From: Siphonodentalium dalli
Lineage: Eukaryota > Mollusca > Scaphopoda > Gadilida > Siphonodentaliidae
Direction: 5' to 3'
Length of the DNA stretch: 64,000 nt
NCBI GenBank assembly: GCA_032622095.1
Contig: CP136068.1
Span: 13,063,729 to 13,127,728, forward strand
Shown here: piece by piece, positions 11,089 to 22,656 of the stretch
Position numbering within the stretch: the stretch's first letter is position 1
Layout of the letters: every line of letters starts with the position of its first letter
Position numbers and translations under genes: made by a program
The notes under the pieces: generated by a model
Told to the model about the DNA's origin: nothing
The model's database searches: none
The model's input: only the letters and a program-made list of their open reading frames with translations

Positions 11089-11614
11089 TTAAAGGCACGG
11101 GCGGCGTTCGTTGCAGAAATATTCATATTTGTTCAAATCGCCGTTAGCAGAAGGAATATTAAAATATATATAGTTGTGTTCATATGCCAAACATAATCAG
11201 CGCGTAAATAGTATATTGTCGTCAAGACGTACGGTGGTGTACGTAAACAAGAGCCTGCTCGTGTTACAGAAGTTGTGCTTCTGTTTACATAACACAGCGC
11301 AATTATATTGGTTAATCACAGACAAATGATATAAACGCTCTTTATTATTTCCTTATCAGGAAAACAATAACAAATAACGCTCTTTATGTTTACCATATCC
11401 GGATCTAAACAAACGCACAGTCACGTAACGTGTTTTGCTTATGTTTGAATAACAAAGGAACAAATTGACAATAACATACTGTTTATGCCATATTTATTAT
11501 TGGTATAAGAACAAGGTCTGTCTATATTTTACTATTATTTCTGTGTACGGCGGTTGTTGACGGATGTGAATATTTTAACAGCATACCTACCGCCAACACC
11601 ATCCGTATATTTAA
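11089..11614. mobile_element. TTAA-flanked MITE, copy 1
   Basis: This copy is bounded by TTAA at 11089-11092 and 11611-11614. It aligns over its whole length with the copy at 13055-13562, including 'atgatataaacgctctttatta', 'aacgctcttt(a/t)tgtttacc', 'gacaataacatact' and 'gtctgtcta'. The left end reads AGGCACGGGCGG; the right end is diverged (CACCATCCGTATA). TTAA duplications are typical of piggyBac-type insertion, so it is interpreted as a piggyBac-like non-autonomous element. No transposase is present. Confidence 0.75.
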
Positions 11615-13054
11615 GTGCTACGCATATTTACTACACAGAAGATCCGGTTTTAGTGACATCTTGGTTGGCGACTTTGATATGTATCTGGACCGACAGTGGT
11701 ACTTCCACGTCGCGCGCATATTGAGAATGACACTGATTTTTTAAATTCTGTTCAATCCTATGCCTCAATGACAAATTGAGCTATATACCGGCATTTGTAT
11801 TTGGCAGTGTGTAAGGCCAGGAACTATAATAGTGGATGGATTTTCTCGAAAATTTGAGTGAGCAAAAACACTATTGAACAAATTCGCAATTTTTTTTATT
11901 AAATGGTTTGATCTGGGAGAACTGACTGACAGCGGTGTGTTAATACTCTTAATTAGTGTGGACGTACACATACGTTGTTGGTTGTCTGTTTTATGAGTTT
12001 CACAGGGGTGATATTGCACATGTCATGTCGTCTCCACGTTCTCAACGACTCAGCCTATTCCGCTTAGTTGAAAGCGTTTCCTCAGCGAAGAGGAAATGAT
12101 CGATGGTCGTCTCCAGAGCATAATGTTACATTATTAATTCTTATTTATGTCGCCGATAAAATGAAGCAAATTTGAGACAAGAACAACAATGATGACTATC
12201 CATGCGACATGCAACTGTGATCGCCGGGATGCAATATTATAGACCTATATAGTACAAAATACCTTCATCGTTATGAGTATGGTGGTACCATGCTAAATTA
12301 TCTTACTATGATTATTGTAATACCTGTCACGTACGGCCATACTAGCCAGACATGGATTATTAAAACGCCCCACTGGAGGCCCCCTGACACCGACTCCGGA
12401 TGTGGCCGACCCCTAACAGGACGCAAAATAAAATTATTTTGACTCTTCCAATGGTACCCACCCGACAAGTTTGCATTTATAGATGACACCACACCCTTCC
12501 CTATTTCATATAGTAAGCATAATATATACGTTAACACAAAATGTGTGTGTCCGCCTGTTTGGTGGATGGCCACTCTATCATACTAATTTGTCGCCAGATT
12601 CGATCAATCCATGACGTCATGACGGCAAGCATTGAGAGGCGTCGTGAAATTAGTCAACGATTCCGTCAATTGGTCTCCTTTCAAAACCCACATAATTATT
12701 TATGCACGTGATATGGCCACAAGGTTTATATAATTGGAAACTACAGCCAATATCCTATCAAAAAGAAGAGGATATGTAACATATACTCGTACGGCGACCA
12801 AAGTGAACTTTTCCCCAGTTTAGCTATTTTGACAGGGACATTGCTTGAGCATATAGCGACGCACGATTAACGCAAATCTCCTGAATTGGGAGCCCAATGA
12901 ACCTCCGAGCAGACAAGGATATAATATAATACAACGGTGGCCATGAAATGGCTGTCAGAATGACCACACTTCCAAGCGATGCCACGACAAAAGCAATATA
13001 TTTGATTAACACATAGAAGTGTAAACACGTATTGATAATATGCAGGGTCTGTTG
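11615..13054. other. Non-coding DNA between the two TTAA MITEs
   Basis: No exon with splice signals or a recognisable domain was seen. Three small minus-strand frames (11765-12019, 12298-12573, 12824-13012) lack homology that I recognise and are not called. Confidence 0.4.
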
Positions 13055-13562
13055 TTAAAGGCACGGGAGGCCTTAGTTGTCGAAAATATTCATATTTGTT
13101 CCAATCACTGTAAACAGAAAAAAATTAAAACGCATACAGTTTCGTTCATATATACCATGACCATCGCGTAAACAGCATGCTACCATAAAGACCTACTGTA
13201 TTTTACCTAAGCAAGGGCCTGCTTGTGTTACAGAAGACAGCACAGTGTTACTGGCTAATCACACACAAATGATATAAACGCTCTTTATTAGTTCCATATC
13301 GTGAATTCAGCAACAAAGAACGCTCTTTTTGTTTACCATCATAATATAAACAAACACCAGGAAAGTAACTTTTTATGCTTTTGTTTACATAACAATGCTA
13401 AAGCATATGACAATAACATACTATATACTGTTTATGCGATATTTCTTATTTGTATACGGACAAAGTCTGTCTAAATTTAATATTCTTTCTGTTTGTGGCG
13501 GTTTTTGACCGGTAAAAATATTTTCACAGCATACCCGCCGCCAAGACCTCCCGTGCTTTTAA
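13055..13562. mobile_element. TTAA-flanked MITE, copy 2
   Basis: This is the better preserved copy. TTAA at 13055-13058 is followed by AGGCACGGGAGG, and the right end reads CCTCCCGTGCTT followed by TTAA at 13559-13562. The terminal inverted repeat is therefore about 12 bp with one mismatch, plus imperfect extension inward. Interior similarity to 11089-11614 is continuous. It is interpreted as a piggyBac-like MITE. Confidence 0.8.
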
Positions 13563-14332
13563 ATATCTTTAAAGGTAGACATATCATTAAACAGATCCAT
13601 CTGAATGATTTTTCGGTCTCCGCAACGCAAGTCAATCCTAATGGCTGACGTCTTTAATGTTCGGGTTTTCTATTTAGAATACATTCAGCTGTCGGGCCAA
13701 ACTGATACTTTCGGGGATGCAAATCACGAAGCATAATGTTGGGCCACACGTGGTAGTTTCAATGTGTATGATGATTAATGAATGAATGTATCGTATAAAC
13801 TGAAGTACATACCATTGAGGTACAAATACGTGTTACGTTTCCGGAGTTTTCTACATTATGTGTGATAATAAACCATAAACGTATGTCGCAATGCCTATTA
13901 TACTATAAGCAAACAGCAAGGTCTTCAATACATTAGCACCCCATCTCACCAGATGACAGCACACCGCTACCCAACCGCTTTCTATGTAGACAGTTGTATT
14001 CAAATTATTCCAGTCTGTACTTCACAATTGGAATAAGCTACTGCGCAATGCACAATACTATTTTTCAGTATTTTATTGTTTGAAAATATATCACCAATAC
14101 CACCCACGTGCTTGTGTTAAATATTGGGCGATCAGCGGTTATATCAGCATTTGTAATTAACTCATTGTTGCTATATATGGTGTTGTGTGCAACATATATG
14201 TGTCACATTAGGGAGAATGTGCATACACGGTGATGCTGTTGCATAAAACATAATACGTTTCAGTATTACGGCCTGTTTTATGCGGCTTATAACAGTCAAC
14301 GATTTCTTTTTTTTTAGTTTGTAATTAATCAG
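13563..14332. other. Non-coding stretch upstream of the two-exon gene
   Basis: No repeat or exon was recognised. It ends in a polypyrimidine tract ('tttctttttttttag') that leads into the exon at 14333. Any further 5' exons of that gene could lie here or further upstream, but I could not identify them. Confidence 0.35.
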
Positions 14333-14421
14333 CCGTGGTAATTCAACTAAATTGTTTAACTATTTGGATGTGGTACGTGCGCTAAAAGACAAGGTCAATA
14401 ATTTAGATGATGTAGTCAAAG
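14333..14421 (+). CDS. Exon A of an unidentified two-exon coding fragment
   Basis: After a long pyrimidine tract and CAG at 14330-14332, 29 in-frame codons are followed by a donor G|GTAATC at 14422. The peptide contains 'NYLDVVRALKDKVNNLDDVV', which looks alpha-helical. The exon begins with one base completing an upstream codon and ends one base into the next codon. Joined to the exon at 14549, the frame runs on with a glycine at the junction. An earlier AG (after the T-run) would include an in-frame stop, so the CAG acceptor is preferred. The 5' exons are not found. Confidence 0.6.
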
Positions 14422-14548
14422 GTAATCCATGAATGTTTGTCTGAGTGTTTCGATGCCATGAAGTTCAAATAACCTGCAAAAGTATTTGGTGGTTTATTCG
14501 GTACAAGGCATAATTTCATTGTACTATTTGAGTATGTTATTTTTCCAG

Positions 14549-14952
14549 GTGATGAAGTAATCGGCGTATGCGAGCTGTCCGATGAATTAAAGGACATAAC
14601 TCGCAAACGCTTGTTTGCATTTGGGTCAAAAAAACTGAAAGAAGAGGAATTGTACCGGTACCAAGGCGCTATCTATGACAAGCTGAATCCCAATATGACT
14701 ACATCAGTAGAAAGTTTCAAAGTCCTTGATTCAGATTCAGAAAAAATCGTATATAGCGTGCTATCTCTGGCGGAGAAGTTGGGAGACAGGGAACTGTTGC
14801 GTGCTGCCACTGTTTGGATTGTAGGCAGGTACATAAAACTGGAAGGCGAGGGATTTCGCGGTATTAGCCAAAACATGAAAATTCATCTGTTGTCTGTCGT
14901 TGTTAAGAAAAGCAATTGTGGGGGACCACATGCTGCAACACAGCCAGCGTAG
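14549..14952 (+). CDS. Exon B of an unidentified coding fragment; helical, BACK-like tail
   Basis: A strong acceptor ('gttatttttccag') ends at 14548, and the frame stays open for 134 codons to a stop at 14950-14952. The frame matches exon A (phase 1 junction). The peptide starts DEVIGVCELSDELKDITRKR and contains 'VYSVLSLAEKLGDRELLRAA', whose pattern resembles the helices after BTB domains (BACK-like). I could not assign a family, and that resemblance is only suggestive. The last 20 or so residues lose the helical character, so the true donor may be earlier (for example GCAG|GTACAT near 14830) and the tail may be intronic. A retained fragment of a host gene or a retrocopy with intron are both possible. 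Confidence 0.55.
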
Positions 14953-15299
14953 GGCCATACGAGCCACGAGAAAGCATCATCATACGCAATAACAGTGCCA
15001 CTATACTTATTCTAGAACAAGACTTAGTGTCATAGTATAGCAAGTCAGACACTTCATTGCGGTCGAACCACCCACCCTTTCCTTGAATTTTTTTGTATAG
15101 ATCTCCCACTGTAGGGCCCAGAAGAAAAACTGTCTGTGCTGATATACCACTCACCAGCTACCGCCTATTGTTCCGAATAATTAGACTAACTGGTCAACTT
15201 CCATCCAGAAAACCGATATACTAAAGGAAAGAAACTCAACATGACATTACATTATAAGATAACACTGTTAGCGGGAACAACTCGACTTGAGCATGTACG

Positions 15300-15480
15300 C
15301 GTGGGCCTACATACCAAATTTGAGTAGGATCGGTCGAGGTCCAGAAACATGCCTATGTGTGCAAGGTCAAGTACACGGTCGCACGTGAAACTGGACCGAT
15401 TTTGTTCGCGGGATCAAAGGAGGCCTACATACCAAATTTGAGTCGGTATTCGAGTTTTCGAGTCTATAACACACATACAT
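15300..15480. repeat. Two-copy block 'ggcctacataccaaatttga'
   Basis: The 21-base block occurs at about 15305 and 15421, with related sequence between. Similar 'atataccaaatatgaatga' blocks occur in the array at 60.9-61.7 kb. It is probably a fragment of a dispersed repeat family. Confidence 0.5.
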
Positions 15481-15889
15481 ACAGAAGTTCCAAAATATAT
15501 AATAGACACATAGTATAGACAATGTATTGAGATTTAACAATCAAATGCAAAATAATTTCTCTCACTTCGGTTGTACGGACAACCCCGATAAATTCAATCT
15601 GTTTGCGATTCTGAAAATAAAATCATGTTTCATAGGGGATGATCGATTGATCTTCTTCCAGAAACATATGGACATGTGCAGACGCCGTCGCGATAGTTCG
15701 AAAGGTCAATGGCGACCAATGCTATCGCAAATTAACTTCGGAATATAACACGACGAATAGTAACGTCAGCAACAACACATAAGTTTGACAGTTGACGTGC
15801 TGATACATAACATATTCTTGTCTACGAATGGTAAGCATGATTTAGTCATGCAAATATACATGTTATATAACAGTATGCCAGTTATGAGT

Positions 15890-16560
15890 TGGCTTATAAG
15901 TGTCATTGTGCGCACATAATCTGCTTAGAATCGCCGCATTGGAGTCGATCATGTGACTAAAACGCCCTCATTTTCAGCACATCGACTCAAAATTAGGCGA
16001 TTATCAGCGGATTATAAAAGTTTTATTGTAAGCAGTTAATGTGCGGATTTTCGGGAAAATAGGCTGGGAGGTTGCAAACCTGACTCGCGCGTCGTACAAA
16101 CCGTAAAGAATGATGAAGTGTGTAGGGAATTCCACCAAAACTATGGGCATCACCATAATTATGTGGAAGTTCAACATTTCCTCACGCAAATACGCACATA
16201 ATCGACCAATAAAGTGAAATAGGTACATATTGTGATTAGTTGATTCTGGAATAAGCAGATTATGGAGTCGTGTCCGTTATTTCATGTTACGGCATGGGCC
16301 ACAGTGAAAACACACGTTAAAGAGCCTACACCTGAAAAGTTGAGAGTTGGCTCATACATATCATTGCGCGCACATAATCTGCTTAGAATCGCCGCATTGT
16401 GAGTCGATCATGTGACTAAAACGCCCTCATTTTCAGCACATCGACTTAAAATTAGGCGATTATCAGCGGATTATAAAAGTTCTATATAATGTGCGGATTT
16501 TCGGGAGAATAGGCTGGGTGGTTGCAAACCTGACTCGCGCGTCGTACAATCCGTCAAGAA
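15890..16560 (-). mobile_element. Internally deleted Crypton-family copies in tandem
   Basis: Two copies of the '38.3 kb end' of the tyrosine-recombinase element (blocks 'cacataatctgcttagaatc', 'gactaaaacgccctcatttt', 'gcggattttcggga') occur at about 15909-16105 and 16370-16556. Between them, at about 16170-16260, lies the '40.8 kb end' (CACGCAAATACGCACATAAT and 'ataagcagat'). Joined to the second copy it forms a short element with both ends and no recombinase gene. Orientation is opposite to the 38.3-40.8 kb element. The small minus-strand frames here come from this duplicated sequence. Confidence 0.75.
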
Positions 16561-19500
16561 AAAACGTTATTATTGAACTGCTTCGGCAAAATATGATACC
16601 ATGCTTGGTATCGTTGTGAGTATCTTTTGGCAATACAATACTTTGGTAACTAAATGGGCTTTTGGTAATATTCCGTTGTTGTTGTTGTTGTAACTGGATG
16701 ATACGGGGACAACATAATCCAATTGTGTTCCTATAAGCTATAGTTATACGAGAACCTTCAAATTTAGTTTGTGGATTAATCACATGGACTACAAGTTAAT
16801 TCCGAAGCCTAACGGCCCTAACCATTTCTGACCGAGGTATGTCCTTTTCAACTTTAATAGATACGATAAGCCCCTTAACAAGACAATCAAAAACGGTTGC
16901 TGATGTTGTTGAATAATACTCGACACGCATTTCATATAGTTTGGTATATGGTCTTCATTTGAGAACGACATCCAGACGATATGATAAAACAATTGCAGAA
17001 GAATTCATATACATTGATGTAATGGGACATGTTCCGGTGAGAAGTTCAACACACGTCTTATTGTCTGAACATTTCCTAAAGGATAACTGCTCATAAATGA
17101 GTATTCAGTATAGAATAGGTTGAGTTGAAATAGGGGTTCGTTTGGCAGATTTTTGCCCTTGTTTGATTCAGAATATATTGTTTATTTTAGTGTTTGAATG
17201 ACTAACTTAGTTGAATATACATATGCGTATATATTTATACAATTGACATCATATATGATTAGTGGATTAAACATATGCAAATACATTTTTTCGTTTGGTT
17301 TGTCCAATCATTGCTTACAAATATATGCCAATTTAAACATATATACAGTTGTTAGTTTGAAATATTAATCGCTACCAGAATGTATGTGTTTTTCATTCCT
17401 AAGGGTGTGTGCACACTTGTATGAAATACAGTTATGTAAAATGGCACACCAATCATTGACAACAATAATCACCTGCGAGCGAGAGGTTCGTCGTCAACCT
17501 GTGAAACAATTTCTTTCTTTTTTTAATAGTTTTTATTTCCAAAATCTATAGTCACAATCTATAATCTCACAACATCATAGTAACATGCAAATCGTTTCAC
17601 GATAGGTCACATTATTAATAAAATAGAGATGTTTCGGTTTTTCAGTTTATGATAGGGAGATAAATAATGGAGTGATAGATGAGAGTCGGATAAAGCATAA
17701 GAGAACGGGCGAGAGAGAGAGGTAGAGTTTGATAGATGTGGGTGGGGCTATATAAAGAGAAGATAGAGAGCATGTGGCGTAGAAACTGGTGTGCAATTTT
17801 ATTTATACATTAACGATTAATAAGATCATGAGTCGTGTTTCTGCCTCCTGGTTTGAAAATTATGTATATATGAAGTAGATGTACGTTCAGCAAATGCCAC
17901 GACAGTCTTGGTGAAATTTATGGACGATACTGGGCTTATGGACAATAACAATTTCTTGAAATTTCTCGACTTCGAAAGCAAACCAGGTCCGCTTACTTTG
18001 GGTGATGTTAGATGATAATTTATTTCTTCACATTGTTGCAATGAGAACCCATACTGAGTCAGTGCTCCCTCAAATCTGATATGTCAACTATCACTGTCGA
18101 TAGAATACTATTTGGTGATATCTCGCTAAATGACACTTTGAATGTAACGTTATTCTACTTTAGTCATACATTAGTATGTAGCTTCAACGAATCGCTTTGG
18201 CATCAGCGACCGCACTGTTGTATTATTGGTCATAACACAAACGACTAGAGACTAGAAACGACTGTATGCAGTAATGCTGGCCTCCCATAAACATAGACTC
18301 ATGGGCCTATGATGTCATCATATACACATTTTATTTTTATTTGTAGCTGTTTATATACCACTGATCACAATTTATATATACATAAACTTCTAATATTTAT
18401 CAACCGATTCTAGAAATGTTTTCAGCTCTATAGTCGTAACACCTCATACACTCTATATTCTGGTGAAAATCGATGCACTTTTTGAATTGCCCCACTCCAA
18501 TCCCAAAATGTGAGTCCATTCCTGTTCAAAACTGTTTACATCGCAAGATGCTAATGAGTAACTGGGTAGAAGCTGTCAATTATGGATACCTCGCATGCCA
18601 TCTAGGCACGCAGTGAATCTAAAAGAAATCGAGTTTTCCGAACCATGGGTGACAACTCTGTGGAGAAAGCGCAAAAATAATTGTGTATGTATGTACACCA
18701 TAGGATTGAGGACTGAGTTGTATCTATGGTTCAAATGTCGAGTCTTTGCTCCTAATACTTTTCGAGATACGGCAACCCCCCATTTTTGACAAAAAAAGTG
18801 TGTTGTGGTTTAGGGGGGGGGGGGGGTGAATAAACATTTTACTGTTCATTTTGGCCTGTTTTTGGGGGGAAAACACAATCATGAATTTTGTGTTGGAAAA
18901 TAAGACAACTATGGAATCCGTCAGCACATAATATACATCGCTATTGCTAGTATGTTTGTAGAAGTTGCCCAAAGAGATTAATTGCATTTAATGTAACATG
19001 GTGTCATTGAATATTAAATATTTATATATCATTATGTGCATATACATGTTGGTCAAGGGGACTTTTGAGCCAAAAGACAGCGATTATTGTTATACACACA
19101 CTCAGTGAAAACACTGGATCCATATCTGTACAATTTGAAGCATTCAAAATGTAAAATAATACTTTTAAGTTCATTTTCGGGACAAAATAACTAGGCCATT
19201 GTCCATAGTGCGGCGGATTTTTGCTACAGTGAATTCACGGAATAAATCCTTCTCCAACTGTGTAAGTGACGTAAAACAATTAAACGAAAATAAACACATG
19301 CAGTAACTCAACATCCAACTATTGTACGGTACTTATGTGAGATCGAAAAGAGTCGAAAACGGTTATGATTCCTGTCTGGTACAAAATTCATCTCAAGTAT
19401 TTAATTATTCAAATATGGCTAGCGTACACTAGTTGACTGAACCTATGAAACTATACAAAATTTAGTCAAACAACACATTCTATCCTAAATAGTATTTGCA

Positions 19501-19804
19501 AACGCAAAGTGACAGAGCAACTTCAACATATTTTAGGTTTCAACTTTCCAACTAATAGTACGACAGGTACGAATTGTCAAATTATTAAACATTCGTGTAT
19601 TATACAGTTGGTGGAGGAACACGCCCATGTTGCCACATCAACGCCATAACCACGCTGTAGAAGTTGTAGTCCGCATGGCGTTATTATGCAGCCAGCACTT
19701 TCCAGTTGGCATTCAATCATCGCATATCCATCGCATCGTTAACATAAACTTTTCCTGGAAATACAAGATAAAACCTTACTGTCAATATTTTAATTGTTGT
19801 TTCA
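16561..19804. other. Non-coding AT-rich stretch
   Basis: I see no exon or intact element. It includes a dispersed repeat at 16670-16735 shared with 4.75 kb, a GA-rich run at about 17705-17735 and a long G run at about 18812-18826. Small frames at 17826-18041, 18595-18789 and 18724-18987 have no domain and no splice signal. Confidence 0.4.
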
Positions 19805-20090
19805 CCAGATTCTCGAGCAAATACGCACATAATCGACATAATTATAATGAGCAAATATGTTCTTGTTGGATTGTTTTATTCTGAAATAAGCAGATAATTA
19901 ACTCATATCTGGTATTCCGTTTCATAGCGTGGCCACAGTGAAAACACATTTTTAAAGAACGTATACATGTTAAGTCGTGAGTTGGTTTGTCTGTGTAATT
20001 ATCCGCACATACTGAACCTGTAGTGAAGTCATTGTGAGCCGATAATATGACTAAAACGCTCTCATTTTCAGAAGCGTGAATTCCGTTACT
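19805..20090 (-). mobile_element. Diverged non-autonomous Crypton-family copy
   Basis: The sequence starts with the same end block as the 40.8 kb terminus (GAGCAAATACGCACATAATC, then 'ttctgaaataagcaga'). It continues with 'ccacagtgaaaacacatt', 'ccgcacata', 'gtgagccgataatatgacta' and 'aaacgctctcattttcag'. The order matches 16170-16440. No recombinase sequence is present. Confidence 0.7.
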
Positions 20091-20099
20091 TATTTCTTA

Positions 20100-20564
20100 T
20101 TCTTTATTCGAAAAATTTGGTAAAATGTGCCAAATGACCATGACAACGTCTTTAGTAAGGCGAGAACAAATGTTGGGTAACAAAACGGGTCAAAGATGCT
20201 TCGAAAATAGGCAAAGGCTGAACAAAAATAATAAATTGTCCAAAAAAATGGGTCGAATTTCAGTTTTCTCTCTGCTCGGTCTGGGCAATTTCAGAGAATG
20301 TGGGAAAGTGTCCCATATTCATAAACGGCCACGTGGACCGAACTTTTTGAGCCGAAAACAATTTGGGTCCAGTTCGAACAGGTGGGTCTATTAGAAGTTC
20401 CCACTCTGCTCGGTCGGGAAAATTTGGGAAAATGTGGTAAGCGACCATGCCAACGTCTTTAGAGACGAAATATTGGGTGAAACAAATCCGAGTTAAAAGT
20501 TCACTAAATGGAATGGGCGTGGCTAAAAACGGAAGGGGAAGGGAGCTTACAATATTACGGTAAC
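20100..20564. repeat. Dispersed repeat with an inverted relative at 37.93-38.11 kb
   Basis: The segment 'gggtcgaatttcagttttct' plus 'ctgctcggtc' (20249-20285), and its second half near 20400 ('ctgctcggtcgggaaaattt'), match the reverse complement of about 37978-38025. The gypsy element is inserted at the downstream edge (TAAC at 20561-20564). Confidence 0.55.
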
Positions 20565-21058
20565 TGCAGAGTAACGCATCCCTATCCCTTATCTTATTCA
20601 AGGGACGTGATGGTACATACTAAATATATCTATCTTAACTTAGGGAGGGGAAGACATGAATATAATTGAACTATAGTGACCCCAACATAATTACAAAGGT
20701 CATGACTTGGAGAGGTCCCGACCTATGAGGAATGCGAACATTTACACAAAGAGAAAGTTTTATGTAACAACTTCAGTTCACCCATCGGTCAGGACAGACA
20801 AAGGAAAATACTAATGACCGGTACAAGTCATTAGCGGATATATAAACCAAACATTAATCTACTCTTTAATTAGTTTTGGCTCATCAGACAATTGGCAGAT
20901 GCCAACATGGAATCGCTAATTAATAAGCGACGCCTTCGGTCGTTCTATGACATCCAAGATGGATTCACCATTATGTATCATTTACCATCACATTTCTGCT
21001 ACTATATTATGTTAGATATGTATAAAAATTATACAGAGAACAGCCTTATTCCTTCACA
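20565..21058 (+). repeat. 5' LTR of the gypsy element
   Basis: It begins TGCAGAGTAACG, ends TTCCTTCACA and matches 29168-29661 closely. TATATAAA at 20839-20846 is the likely core promoter. TAAC immediately upstream is the target duplication. Confidence 0.93.
20839..20846 (+). promoter_or_regulatory. TATA box in the 5' LTR
   Basis: TATATAAA sits a little past the middle of the LTR and is conserved in the 3' LTR, where one expects the U3/R boundary to follow about 25-30 bp downstream. Confidence 0.5.
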
Positions 21059-21109
21059 TAGATGAAATGGTACCGTGATGCAGTTCTGCTAGACACGACA
21101 CCACGAATC

Positions 21110-21300
21110 TCCAAACGATCACAGCCAACAAAGAGAAACATTTATACATTGCTTACATAAGATCGCAGCCAAAACAAAGAGAAACATTTATAAATTGCTT
21201 AAAGAAGAATGCAGCCAAAAGAAGAGAAACATCTATATATCTACTCACCTAGATTATATGCAGCCAAACAAAGAAGAGAAACATTTATAAAATTGCTTAT
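21110..21300 (+). repeat. Leader repeats of the gypsy element, four units of about 55 bp
   Basis: Downstream of the 5' LTR the unit 'cagcca(a)..caaagagaaac' plus 'atttataaattgcttaa' recurs about four times (near 21121, 21171, 21209 and 21260). It is A-rich and non-coding. A candidate primer-binding TGG (TGGTACCGTGATGC) lies at about 21068, ten bases after the LTR, but I cannot name the tRNA. Confidence 0.7.
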
Positions 21301-21694
21301 CGAAGACCAGAATATACCATACAAGCAAAAGCAGAAGACGAACAAGAAGAAGTAGAAGAAAAAGAAGAAAAGACATCAGACGACATAAACATTTGCAGCA
21401 TAATCCAAAGACAAGAACAAAATAGACAATTTTCACTCGACAGTTGTGACAGTCAGTTTATTCATAGGATTTGGTGAGTCAAACTTTTTCATTTTTGCCA
21501 GATGTGCGTTTTCACACCTTGTTAAAGGCTTGATAATTAACACCCACTTGCCACCTAAATTTTTCGCGTGGTATGGCCCTTGTCCCCAAACAATTTTTCA
21601 AACCAAACAAATGTAATTAACCTTCATGTAATCACCGCCGCCCGAATCCGTGGAATATTCAAACAAAGATAGTTTATTTAATCGCAGTTTCAAT

Positions 21695-22333
21695 ATGGAA
21701 CGAGAATGCCACCTACACGCGGCCAGTAATTCATACATGCACGACATAAATATACCAAATCCAACCTTTCAAATTCCGAGCGCGCAAGACACCCAGAATA
21801 CCCTCATCTCTCAATTAACGCGAGAAATAGGTCAATTTAACATGACAATGCGTGAGACTTCCACCGCCATCCATTCACTGGCAACAATATCTGCTATTAT
21901 AGGTATGAACGCAATGGTTAGATCATTTGATAGTAAACCATCATAATTTTCCAATTGGATGCACGAAATAGAGAAATATTCTTCGAGACTTGGTGCGGAA
22001 GATGAAACAATAATTACAATAGCGGCCCAGACAAGTCGTTCATCTGTTTTCGAATTCGTGCAGAGATACATCAATGAAAATACGGTTAACGGCACACTAA
22101 CGGTCGCATTGCCTGATTTAAAAGCGCAGTTGCGATCTCGTTTCAGCGCAATCAGTGACGCACCACAGGCCTTGGCCATGTTGAGAACATTAAAACAAAC
22201 ACATCAGGAAACAATACCAATGTTTGCAGAGATAATTCGCTCACTCGCAAACACTGCCTTTATTTATGAAATAAATACACGGGCGGTACAAATACAATTG
22301 GCAACATTTTTTCCCACAACACATGAAAGTTGA
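21695..22333 (+). pseudogene. gag of the gypsy element, interrupted
   Basis: An ATG at 21695 opens the frame; upstream open codons lack ATG. The frame stops at 21944-21946, and the same frame then continues to 22333 with capsid-like helical sequence (for example FEFVQRYINE and MLRTLKQTHQETIP). The single in-frame stop therefore splits gag. The zinc knuckle further down (22571-22612) is again in this frame but separated by more stops. The capsid role is inferred from position and character, because gag is poorly conserved. Confidence 0.75.
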
Positions 22334-22555
22334 TCATTTTAGGCGCCGTCCCATACTATGGAGACCGCGCAATAATATATCTAATAGCTCTGCACCTAAC
22401 AAACCAGTGCACCGCGCAAATCATCACCCAAACCCCCCATTCAGAATGCCATCCAATTTTCAGAATACTAACTTTAATAAAAAAGCAATTACATCCGCCA
22501 GGATCGAGTAAACAATATAGACTACAACTCAAACCGGCCAAACTTCTCAAATAAA

Positions 22556-22654
22556 ATGAAACGCCAGTTGTGCACACTATGTAAGATGAACAACTACGAT
22601 ATACGAAATTGCCGAAGACGCATCGCCAATAACAAACAATATTTAAACATGTAA
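22556..22654 (+). pseudogene. Nucleocapsid zinc-knuckle remnant with His to Tyr change
   Basis: The short peptide contains CTLCKMNNYDIRNC. Spacing is that of a CCHC knuckle (C-x2-C-x4-H-x4-C), but the histidine position is tyrosine. This would be explained by one CAT to TAT change. It marks the 3' end of gag and, in intact elements, packages the RNA. The stop is at about 22652. Confidence 0.7.
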
Positions 22655-22656
22655 GA

